Shown here piece after piece: positions 16,282 through 23,833 of a stretch of 64,000 nucleotides of DNA; the first letter of the stretch is position 1, and every line of letters begins with the position of its first letter. The notes beneath the pieces were generated by a model. It was not told the DNA's origin. It did no database searches and was given only the letters and a program-made list of their open reading frames with translations. Location: assembly GCA_036839715.1 (NCBI GenBank), contig DAITDU010000005.1:1-64000 (forward strand), in the 5' to 3' direction. This DNA comes from Thermocaproicibacter sp002410755 (GTDB taxonomy: Bacteria; Bacillota; Clostridia; Oscillospirales; Acutalibacteraceae). A program made the position numbers and the translations under genes.

Positions 16282-18848
16282 GCCTTAGCCTCGTACCAGT
16301 TTTCACCGATTTTTGCTTCGGCCGTAAGGGGTACGGAAAGCGAAACCGCGCCCTGCATCTCTTCGGTCAGCAGGGAGGCAACACGGAGGGCCTCATCCGC
16401 GGGTGCCTCAACAATCAGCTCATCATGCACCTGAAGGATCAGCCGTGATTTCATTTTTTCTTCTGCAAGACGCTTTTCCACGCGGATCATTGCAATCTTG
16501 ATAATATCCGCCGCTGTGCCCTGAATCGGCATGTTGCGTGCAACTCGTTCACCGAATGCACGCAGGTTATGGTTCGAGCTGGTAAGCTCCGGCAAATAGC
16601 GCCGCCGACCAAACATTGTTTCTACGAAGCCTTTTTCCTTGGCTTCTTCCACAATGTGCTTCATATAGGTGTCAACGCCGGAAAAATTGGCAAGGTAATC
16701 TGTAATATACTGCTTTGCCTCACGCATGGATACATGGATATTCTGAGAAAGGGAAAACGCACCGATGCCGTACACGATTCCGAAGTTGACGGCTTTCGCG
16801 CGGCTGCGCATCAGGGGGGTGACCATGTTTTCCGGAATATGGAACACCTGCGAGGCCGTATGGCGGTGGATGTCGTCACCGTTGCGGAAAGCCTGAATCA
16901 TATTCTTGTCATTTGCAACGTGGGCAAGCACCCGAAGCTCAATCTGCGAGTAGTCCGCATCAACCAAAACCCAACCGGGACGCGCTACAAAGAAGCGACG
17001 CATTTCCCGTCCAAGGTCTGTCCGGACAGGAATATTCTGAAGGTTCGGTTCCGTTGAGCTGATGCGCCCGGTGCGCGTTTCAGTCTGGTTAAAGCTAGAA
17101 TGGATGCGCCCGTCCGGCGCAACGACTTTTAAAAGCCCGTCACAGTAGGTGGACTTCAGCTTTGACAGCATGCGGTAAGTGAGGATAAACTCAACAGCCG
17201 GGCTTTCATACCGCAGTTTTTCCAGCGTGCTGGCACTGGTAGACCATCCGGTTTTTGTCTTTTTGCCGTGCTCAAGGCCGAGCTTTTCAAAAAGTGCTTC
17301 GCCGAGCTGCTTTGGGGAATTGATGTTAAATTCGTATCCGACAATGTCATAAATCTGCTGCTGCGTTTCGGCTATTTTTTTGTCAAGCACATTGCCAAAG
17401 GACTGAATCCCCTTAGCGTCTACGGCAAAACCGATATTTTCCATGCGGGCGAGCACACGTGCAAGCGGAATCTCAATGTCAAAAAGGAGAGAGGTCTGTC
17501 CGTCCTCCGCAATTTTCTGTTCAAGCGCATCAGTCAGGGCAGGCATTGCAGCGGCAGTTTGATTTTCCTCGGGCAGGCTGTCCGGCACGGCAACGCCGTA
17601 CTCACGCGCAAGGCGCAGAGGCTCATAGCCGGAAGCGGAGGGGTTCAGCAGATAACCCGCAAGCATTGTGTCGAAATTTGTGCCTGCAAGTGTCCGGTTT
17701 TCCCGGTCCAGAGAGGCAAAAAGTGGTTTCAGGTCGTGCGTATTTTTTCGGATTGTCCCATCCTCGAAAATAGTGCGGATGGTTTCCGCATCCGTCAGGC
17801 GGTAAATCACCCCGCCCGTATTTATGATAAGCGCGGAAACTGCGCCGTCTTTCAGTTCATAGGTAAAATCCACCCGGTGTGCCTGCTTTACTTTGTCCAG
17901 CAGGGAAGCGGAGTCAGTGTGCTCAGCGACTGTTACGGAGGCTGGCGGCGAGGACTGCTCCGGTTCCGGTCCGGCAGCATCATTCAGGCCAAGCTTTTCA
18001 ATCAGCTTGAAAAATTCGAGCCTTGCCATAAGGCGTGCCGCCGCAGCCCGGTCGCCTTTTTGAGGGACATAATCAGAAAGGTTTGTGTCAATCGGCGCGT
18101 CCGTGCGGATGGTGCCGAGGTCGTGGCTGAGATAGGCGCTGTCTTTGCCGGCGGAGAGCTTCTGCCTCATGGAATCGCGGATTTCCAGCTCCGGCAGATG
18201 GCCGTAGATATAGTCGATAGAATGGTAGGCCTGGATGAGCTGACCTGCCCCTTTCGGCCCGATGCCGGAAACGCCGGGGATACAGTCGGATGAATCGCCC
18301 TGAAGGGCCTTAATCTCAATCATTTCCTTTGGGGTGACGCCGTAGTCTTCCCGAATCTTTGCTTCATCATAAAGCGTTACCTGCGGCTGCCCCATCTTCG
18401 TGGAAGCAAGGCGTACCGTGACGTGCGGGCCTACAAGTTGAAGGCTGTCGCGGTCGCCTGTTGCAAGGACACATTCGCAGCCGCTGCGCTCACATGTTTT
18501 CGCAAGGGTGCCAAGGATATCGTCAGCCTCAAACCCCTCGCACTCTATGAGACGGTACCCAAAGAGCGTAAGTAGATTTTTGAGCGCGGGAAGCTGCTGG
18601 GCCAGTTCAGGCGGCATCCCTTTGCGGTTTGCCTTGTAGCCCGCGTACTTTTTATGGCGGAATGTTGGAGCGCGCATATCAAAAGCAACGGCGACAGCGT
18701 CCGGCTCCGTTTCCGTCAGAAGGCGGTGGAGAATCGTCAGAAAGCCGTAAATGCCGTTCGTGTAATGCCCGTCCTTCGTCGTGAGCAGGCGGATGCCATA
18801 GAATGCCCGGTTCAGAATACTGTTGCCATCCAGTACAAGTAATTTCAT
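16278..18848 (-). CDS. polA: DNA polymerase I
   Basis: 856 residues. Residues 1-290 are the 5'-3' exonuclease (flap) domain with LLVLDGNSILNRAF, the EADDILGTL motif and GVSGIGPKGAGQLI helix-hairpin-helix. The middle region corresponds to the 3'-5' exonuclease fold, but the DxE of motif I is replaced by VDFTYEL, so proofreading is probably lost, as in many Firmicutes enzymes. The C-terminal polymerase domain is intact: DYSQIELRVLAH (motif A), RSRAKAVNFGIVYGIG (motif B) and LQVHDELIVEAP (motif C). It fills Okazaki gaps and serves repair. A GGGAGGA ribosome site precedes the ATG. It is the first gene of the minus-strand run ending at tsaD. Confidence 0.98.
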   Translation of the reverse strand: MKLLVLDGNSILNRAFYGIRLLTTKDGHYTNGIYGFLTILHRLLTETEPDAVAVAFDMRAPTFRHKKYAGYKANRKGMPPELAQQLPALKNLLTLFGYRLIECEGFEADDILGTLAKTCERSGCECVLATGDRDSLQLVGPHVTVRLASTKMGQPQVTLYDEAKIREDYGVTPKEMIEIKALQGDSSDCIPGVSGIGPKGAGQLIQAYHSIDYIYGHLPELEIRDSMRQKLSAGKDSAYLSHDLGTIRTDAPIDTNLSDYVPQKGDRAAAARLMARLEFFKLIEKLGLNDAAGPEPEQSSPPASVTVAEHTDSASLLDKVKQAHRVDFTYELKDGAVSALIINTGGVIYRLTDAETIRTIFEDGTIRKNTHDLKPLFASLDRENRTLAGTNFDTMLAGYLLNPSASGYEPLRLAREYGVAVPDSLPEENQTAAAMPALTDALEQKIAEDGQTSLLFDIEIPLARVLARMENIGFAVDAKGIQSFGNVLDKKIAETQQQIYDIVGYEFNINSPKQLGEALFEKLGLEHGKKTKTGWSTSASTLEKLRYESPAVEFILTYRMLSKLKSTYCDGLLKVVAPDGRIHSSFNQTETRTGRISSTEPNLQNIPVRTDLGREMRRFFVARPGWVLVDADYSQIELRVLAHVANDKNMIQAFRNGDDIHRHTASQVFHIPENMVTPLMRSRAKAVNFGIVYGIGAFSLSQNIHVSMREAKQYITDYLANFSGVDTYMKHIVEEAKEKGFVETMFGRRRYLPELTSSNHNLRAFGERVARNMPIQGTAADIIKIAMIRVEKRLAEEKMKSRLILQVHDELIVEAPADEALRVASLLTEEMQGAVSLSVPLTAEAKIGENWYEAKA

Positions 18849-18887
18849 TGTTTTTTCCTCCCGCCCACATCATAGTAATACAAATCT

Positions 18888-18916
18888 ATTATAGCACTTT
18901 CCCCGCGAAAAAATAA
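18888..18916 (-). promoter_or_regulatory. Candidate polA promoter
   Basis: On the minus strand TATAAT (18888-18893) lies 40 bases before the start codon. The -35 position at 17 bases carries only a weak TTATTT (18911-18916). Confidence 0.4.
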
Positions 18917-19178
18917 GTGGTATACTGAACGCAGCAGCTTTGAAGAGCTTAGGCTGGCTGCAAAACTGCCTGATGGTTTTCAATCCGCTTTCAGATGCTG
19001 AAATCCGGGGGGAGAAGGCTGCCGGATGAAATATCGGGGCCAGCCGAAAAGCAAGCTTAACAAAAAAAATTCTCCAGACAGTTCAGAAGGGAAACTTTCA
19101 GGGGCGACGGAAACTAGAGTCCATAAAATGGATAGATGAAATCCGTTCGTACACCGGTTTCTGAAAAGAGGGATACGG
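18917..19178. other. Intergenic region between polA and a methyltransferase gene
   Basis: The 330-base space between divergent genes (18849-19178) holds the polA promoter at its left edge and a GAGGG ribosome site just before 19179. A TATACT box near 18922 could serve the plus strand. Nothing else recognisable was seen. Confidence 0.4.
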
Positions 19179-19862
19179 ATGGGAGAATGCAGAAAATATT
19201 ATGAAGCCTATGATGACCGTTACAGGCAGGTACACAGCAAAGGCCTCCAATGGTCTTCTTCAGAAAATTCAGAGATTGTCGAGCGGACAATTAAAAAATA
19301 TGGAATCAGCAAAACTGCCAATATTCTTGAAATCGGCTGCGGGGAAGGCAGAGACGCTAACTTCCTGTTAAAAAAAGGATACAATTTGCTTGCAACCGAT
19401 GTTTCACCTGCCGCTGTCAAGTATTGCAGGCAGTGCTACCCTGAAAAATTACAGTCATTCCAGGTCCTTAACTGCCTTACGGACAGAACAGGGGTAAAAT
19501 ACGATTTCATTTATGCCATTGCCGTCCTTCACATGCTTGTCCTGGAAGAGGACCGAAAATTATTTTATCGGTCTCTTTCCGACCAGTTAAGCGATAATGG
19601 CCTTGCCCTTATCTGCACTATAGGAGACGGAAAGAAAGAATGGGAAACAGACCCATCCAGAGCATTTGAATTGCAGAAAAGAATCCACGGGGCCACCGGA
19701 CGGGAATTGTATCTGGCGGGAACATCCTGTAGGGTTGTCGGCTTTGGTACTTTTTTCAGGGAATTAAATGAAAGCCGTCTGAACATTGTGGAAAGCGGAA
19801 CCACATCAATAAAACCGGATTTCCCGATGGCCATGTATGCTGTTGTGGAACCCGCGCGGTAA
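19179..19862 (+). CDS. Class I SAM-dependent methyltransferase
   Basis: 227 residues. The SAM-binding strand-loop ILEIGCGEGRDANFLLKKGY lies near residue 48, followed by the acidic strand end LLATDVSPAAVKYC. Later motifs are YDFIYAIAVLHMLV and DNGLALICTIGDG. The overall pattern resembles TehB/tellurite-resistance-like small-molecule methyltransferases. The substrate is not predictable. The gene lies 15 bases before dusB on the same strand, so they may be co-transcribed, but no functional link is known. GAGGG six bases before the ATG supports the start. Confidence 0.8.
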   Translation: MGECRKYYEAYDDRYRQVHSKGLQWSSSENSEIVERTIKKYGISKTANILEIGCGEGRDANFLLKKGYNLLATDVSPAAVKYCRQCYPEKLQSFQVLNCLTDRTGVKYDFIYAIAVLHMLVLEEDRKLFYRSLSDQLSDNGLALICTIGDGKKEWETDPSRAFELQKRIHGATGRELYLAGTSCRVVGFGTFFRELNESRLNIVESGTTSIKPDFPMAMYAVVEPAR

Positions 19863-19877
19863 GAGGAATCTTTATAA

Positions 19878-20879
19878 ATGAGCTGGAAGATAGGAAATCT
19901 TGAAATCAGCGGACGGGCTGTCCTTGCCCCCATGGCGGGAGCGGGGGACCGCGCGTTCCGGGAAACCTGCGCCCGCTTTGGTGCAGCATATACGGTGAGC
20001 GAAATGGTGAGCTCCAAAGCACTTCAGTTTGGCGACAGGAAAACGCGGGAGCTGATGGAGCTGGGAAAAAATGCCCGTCCGACGGGCATCCAGATCTTTG
20101 GCTCGGAACCGGCCGTTATGGCAGAAGCTGCAAAAAAGGCCATGGAATTTTCTCCTGATTTTATTGACATCAACATGGGATGCCCTGCGCCGAAGATTAC
20201 CAGCCCGGGTGCCGGAAGTGCACTGATGAAAAACCCGCCGCTCTGCGGTGAGATTGTTGCGGCTGTAGTGGATGCGGTGCCGGTCCCCGTTACGGTAAAA
20301 ATGCGTGCAGGCTGGGACGCCCAAAACATCAATGCACCGGAAGTCGCAGAAATCTGCGAACAGGCCGGGGTTGCCGCCATTGCGGTGCATGCGCGGACGC
20401 GAGCCCAACAGTATACGCCGCCTGCGGACTGGGGTATTATTAAAAAAGTCAGGCAGGCTGTAAAAATCCCTGTCATCGGAAACGGCGACGTAACGGGCGC
20501 GCAGTCTGCTGCGCTTATGCTGGAGCAGACAGGCTGTGACGCCGTGATGGTTGGCCGCGGAGCGCTCGGGAACCCATGGGTTTTCCGGCAGATCAATGAT
20601 TATCTCACGGAATCCTGCCGCATTGTCCCGCCGCCCGGCATCTATGAGCGGATGCTTGTAATGGTGCAGCATATTGACCTCATGTGCCGCTATAAAGGGG
20701 AAACCCGTGCAATGAATGAGGCCCGCAAACACGTTGCCTGGTACCTGAAAGGAATCCGTGGGGCCGCAGAATTCCGGAAGCGCGCTGGTTCCCTCTGTAC
20801 CCGTTCCGACCTTGATATGCTTGTGCGGGATATTATTGCGGCACAGCAGGGGACAGAACTGGACGGCTGCCTGATTTAG
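19878..20879 (+). CDS. dusB: tRNA-dihydrouridine synthase, DusB type
   Basis: 333 residues. An FMN-dependent TIM-barrel enzyme that reduces uridine to dihydrouridine in the tRNA D-loop. Visible motifs: VLAPMAGAGDRAFR at the start, QIFGSEPAVMAEAA, the catalytic NMGCPAPKI with the essential Cys near residue 101, KMRAGWD, the HARTRAQQY active-site region, and the FMN-phosphate-binding GNGDV and DAVMVGRGALGNPWVF. Length and motifs fit the Firmicutes DusB/Dus1 group. Its stop overlaps the stop of the convergent acetyltransferase gene by four bases. Confidence 0.95.
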   Translation: MSWKIGNLEISGRAVLAPMAGAGDRAFRETCARFGAAYTVSEMVSSKALQFGDRKTRELMELGKNARPTGIQIFGSEPAVMAEAAKKAMEFSPDFIDINMGCPAPKITSPGAGSALMKNPPLCGEIVAAVVDAVPVPVTVKMRAGWDAQNINAPEVAEICEQAGVAAIAVHARTRAQQYTPPADWGIIKKVRQAVKIPVIGNGDVTGAQSAALMLEQTGCDAVMVGRGALGNPWVFRQINDYLTESCRIVPPPGIYERMLVMVQHIDLMCRYKGETRAMNEARKHVAWYLKGIRGAAEFRKRAGSLCTRSDLDMLVRDIIAAQQGTELDGCLI

Positions 20880-21426
20880 GACTGATAAAATTCCCGGTTT
20901 TCAAGGTAATCTTGGCGGGTGAGCAAGTAGCAGACTTCCGCAAGCATTTCACCGCGGTAATTACGGTAGGTTGCCTGTGCTGTTTTTTCATAGCGGAATC
21001 TGCATTTCTCAATGACGCGCTTCGAGCGTCCATTAAATGGGAAATGCGATATGGAGAGATAATCGAGGCCCACCTCGTCAAACGCAAAACGGATGACGCG
21101 GCGCACCGCTTCCGGTATCAGCCCGTGGCCCCAGTAGTCATGGGAAAGCACATAGCCGATTTCCCGCCCGCTGCCGAGGGCTTTGTGGCCGAGCCGGTCG
21201 CAGTACAGACCAAAGGAGCCGATCACTTTTCCGGTTTCTTTCAGTACGACGGCGCTTTCGCTTTCGTCTTTGAGGAAGATGGAAAGAATCTGTCTGCTTC
21301 CCTCCATACTTTCGTGCNNNNNNNNNNNNGGCCGACTTCCGGATCCGTGCAGTACTCATGAAAATCCGTAAGATCGCTCTCACGCCATGGACGCAGAATC
21401 AGCCGATTCGTTTCGAGTGTTTGCAT
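20876..21426 (-). CDS. RimJ/RimL-type GNAT acetyltransferase, interrupted by an assembly gap
   Basis: Two in-phase halves flank a run of 12 N. The N-terminal half (MQTLETNRLILRPWRESDL, ending DPEVG) starts at 21426. The C-terminal half (HESMEGSRQIL onward) contains the acetyl-CoA region GYVLSHDYWGHGLIPEAVRRVI. The halves are in different frames with 12 N, which means the gap length is not real. Family members typically read VGPNAGW.PHES here, which would need about 19 bases and would restore the frame. The protein would then have about 185 residues. The substrate may be a ribosomal protein N-terminus or a small molecule. It is not a pseudogene on present evidence. Confidence 0.8.
21318..21329. 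other. Assembly gap (12 N)
   Basis: Twelve ambiguous bases inside the acetyltransferase gene. The flanking frames disagree unless the true gap differs in length by 1 modulo 3; about 19 bases is expected from the family motif. Confidence 0.95.
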
Positions 21427-21651
21427 GAAAATTTACTCCTTTCGGCTTTCTGTTTTCTGTCACAGGCATGACAGTACAGCCGTTTAGGAAAACAGAAAAA
21501 GAGGATTCCACAGGCGTTGTTTTCGGAATTATTTATCAAGATAATAGTAGTATTGTTATCTGCTGTTATGATATAATTACTTTAATTGAAATTGATGTTA
21601 TAAATTAATTTTCGTAATATGATAAAACCTTTTTGGAGAGGAAATACAGAT

Positions 21652-22428
21652 ATGAGCAGAAAAGCCGAAAAATCTTTTGCCTTTTTCCTGGCAGCCATCG
21701 TGTGCATTTCCATGCTTACGCTTTCCGCTTTTGCAGCCGTCACCCCTTTGACAGATATTCAGTCACCGGAAACCGGAAGAGTCGAGCACGATGACTCCCC
21801 AAAAGGGGAGGTGCTGGTTACCATTGACCTTGCCGGCGGGACAGGCCTGAAGAAAAGCGCTTATGTAAAAAAAGGGACGCGAATGTCAGAATTTATAACG
21901 CCAGTCCGTTCAGGCTATGAGTTTGCTGGCTGGAAAGTCAACGGCACCGCGGTATCCGGCTCCTACGCTCTCACTTCCAATGCAAATATGACGGCAGTGT
22001 GGCGGAAAAAGACAGAAAGCTCTTCCCTGACAGAAAAGCCCTCCTCTTCCAAGTCCCTTTCTTCCCAGGACCAGAATGCCCTTTTCTTTTCTTCCAGCTC
22101 TCAGGAGAGCAAAGCCCCCGTTTCTTCTGCACCGGCTTCCGCTGATCCAATCAGCAGGTTTTCCCCGCTCTTCTATATTGGCATTGCCCTGGTTGTACTC
22201 GGCATAATAGGAATTGTCATATTTATCCATATCCGTCATTCCGGAAAGGGGCCAAAGGGCAGAGGCGGTTCAGGGTATTCCGGCTGCAACGGGGGATTTA
22301 CGGATATCAGCTCGTACAGCGACGGCAAACGCCATAACGATGCTTCGGCAATCCTGCGCGATGCGCGGCGGGAAGCAAAGTCGGCCGCACGCATGCCAAG
22401 AAGGAGAAGTCCAGTACCGCGGGTATAA
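21652..22428 (+). CDS. Cell-surface protein with one Listeria-Bacteroides (InlB-B-type) repeat and a C-terminal membrane helix
   Basis: 258 residues from ATG 21652, chosen because GGAGAGG lies upstream at about 21633-21640; an earlier in-frame ATG at 21619 lacks one. A signal peptide (KSFAFFLAAIVCISMLTLSAFA) comes first. Residues about 60-115 form a repeat of the Flg_new type (GTRMSEFITPVRSGYEFAGW, ending MTAVW). A Ser-rich spacer of about 55 residues follows, then a membrane helix (LFYIGIALVVLGIIGIVIFI) and a basic, Gly-rich cytoplasmic tail. Such repeats are common in adhesins and surface proteins of gut Firmicutes; a single copy gives little clue to the ligand. It stands alone between unrelated genes. 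Confidence 0.75.
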   Translation: MSRKAEKSFAFFLAAIVCISMLTLSAFAAVTPLTDIQSPETGRVEHDDSPKGEVLVTIDLAGGTGLKKSAYVKKGTRMSEFITPVRSGYEFAGWKVNGTAVSGSYALTSNANMTAVWRKKTESSSLTEKPSSSKSLSSQDQNALFFSSSSQESKAPVSSAPASADPISRFSPLFYIGIALVVLGIIGIVIFIHIRHSGKGPKGRGGSGYSGCNGGFTDISSYSDGKRHNDASAILRDARREAKSAARMPRRRSPVPRV

Positions 22429-22607
22429 GGAAAGCTCTCCAGAATGTTTTAAGCCTGAAGGCAGATTATCCAGCAGGTGGAGGAACCATGGAGAACGGCT
22501 TTAGCTGAAAAGTATTCTTCTATGGAAATAACAGATAAGAGTAGCGGCCGGGACGGTTTTTCCGCTCCGGCCGCTTATGTTACGCAGACAGGATATTCTG
22601 CCCCTGC

Positions 22608-22874
22608 TTACTTGGGCTGTGCTCCGTTCGCACCAAAAAGATTGAAACGGTACAGCCTGGTTTCGTCTTCCGGATTTTCACAGACGATAAACGCATCTGC
22701 AATCTTGCCGCCTTCAATCAGCTTCGTCAGGCCTACGAGCTGGCAAAGCTTGCTTTTCAGGTTAAGATTGTCGCCCTCATGCGTCATCAGGAACACGTTC
22801 CCTTTGCACTGGTCAAGCTCTTTCAGAAAAGCCGGAACGTCGATATCATGTAGTTCGATGGGAGATGATGCCAT
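22608..22874 (-). CDS. Conserved-looking hypothetical protein, 88 residues
   Basis: TAGGAGGGG a few bases before the ATG makes it a likely real gene. The sequence (MASSPIELHDIDVPAFLKEL start) is soluble with no signal or membrane segment. It contains VFLMTHEGDNLNLKSKL, an alternating pattern that could form a small alpha/beta domain. I recognise no family. It lies 97 bases downstream of the ABC ATPase gene on the same strand. A GC-rich hairpin at 22543-22575 follows but lacks a clear T run. Confidence 0.6.
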   Translation of the reverse strand: MASSPIELHDIDVPAFLKELDQCKGNVFLMTHEGDNLNLKSKLCQLVGLTKLIEGGKIADAFIVCENPEDETRLYRFNLFGANGAQPK

Positions 22875-22971
22875 TTTAACCCCTCCTAAATCAATAATTT
22901 TCCAGGATAAATCTGGTGATTGATTCCTTCTCCATTATAGCATCTTGTATTTTTTTATCCACTGGGAGAAT

Positions 22972-23712
22972 CTACAAACTTTTTAAAATTTTTTCGGAGG
23001 TTCTTTGCAGAGCGGCAGGCAAAGCTTCCCCCAAGGCGGAGTCAGCTTCCAGCTTCCCGTCGCAAAGGCGGACGGTGCGGTCTGCACTGCGGGCGATCCG
23101 CTCGTCATGCGTGATGAGCACTACGGTGCGTCCGGATTTTTGCAGGCCACGGAGGATTTCCATAATTTCGCTTCCGGAGCGGGTATCAAGATTCCCGGTC
23201 GGCTCATCCGCGAGGATAATGGGAGGTTCGGCGGCTATGGCCCTTGCAATCGCAACACGCTGCTGCTGCCCGCCGCTCATCTGGCTTGGCAGGTGGTCCA
23301 TCCGCCCGGCAAGGCCAACGCGGCTGAGGGCGTCTTCCGCAAGGCACCTGCGCTCGGCCCGGTCTACGCCGCGGTAAAGAAGCGGCAGCTCTACATTTTC
23401 AAGCGCAGGCAGGCTGCCAATCAGGTTGAAGCTTTGAAAAATAAAGCCGATTTCCCGGTTCCGCACCCTTGCAAGACGCTTTTCAGAGAATTTGGAAACG
23501 TCTTCCCCTGCAAGGCGGTAGCTCCCCGACGTAGGTGTGTCAAGGCAGCCAATAATATTCATCAGGGTTGACTTTCCGGAACCGGAGCGTCCCACAATCG
23601 CAGCAAATTCTCCCTTTTGGATGGAAAGGGAAATGCCGTCAAGCGCATGCACCTCTCCTGCACCCATCTTGTAAGTTTTCTTGATATCCCGCAGCTCAAT
23701 CAGGTTCTTCAT
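22972..23712 (-). CDS. ABC transporter ATP-binding protein (LolD/MacB type), no permease nearby
   Basis: 246 residues from ATG 23712 (MKNLIELRDIKKTYKMGAGEVHALDGISL). The frame is open further upstream to 24147, but that part lies antisense to the phosphomutase gene. Walker A (GRSGSGKSTLMN), Q-loop (GFIFQSFNLI), signature (LPSQMSGGQQQRVAIARAI), Walker B (PIILADEPTGNLD) and H-loop (VVLITHDERIA) are all present. The YKMGAGEVHALDG start and FNLIGSLPALENVELPLLY are typical of the lipoprotein/MacB/antimicrobial-peptide export group, which pairs with FtsX-like permeases. None is adjacent, so the partner must lie elsewhere. Confidence 0.9.
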   Translation of the reverse strand: MKNLIELRDIKKTYKMGAGEVHALDGISLSIQKGEFAAIVGRSGSGKSTLMNIIGCLDTPTSGSYRLAGEDVSKFSEKRLARVRNREIGFIFQSFNLIGSLPALENVELPLLYRGVDRAERRCLAEDALSRVGLAGRMDHLPSQMSGGQQQRVAIARAIAAEPPIILADEPTGNLDTRSGSEIMEILRGLQKSGRTVVLITHDERIARSADRTVRLCDGKLEADSALGEALPAALQRTSEKILKSL

Positions 23713-23833
23713 TTTTCCGGCTTTCCTTTTTCCGGCAAAATTCCCGCGGATTTCCGGAATTTGATTCCAATTCCGCGTGGGACCGGCTATACTGAATATG
23801 GAATAATGGCTTGAAATGGAAGGAGAGATTCTC

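Noticed and set aside
17268..18293. 341-codon plus-strand frame opposite polA
   Set aside because: Antisense to polA, Cys- and Arg-rich, no ribosome site; a shadow.
22543..22575. GC-rich hairpin after the 88-residue hypothetical gene
   Set aside because: A perfect 9-bp stem but no T run on either strand, so I do not call it a terminator.
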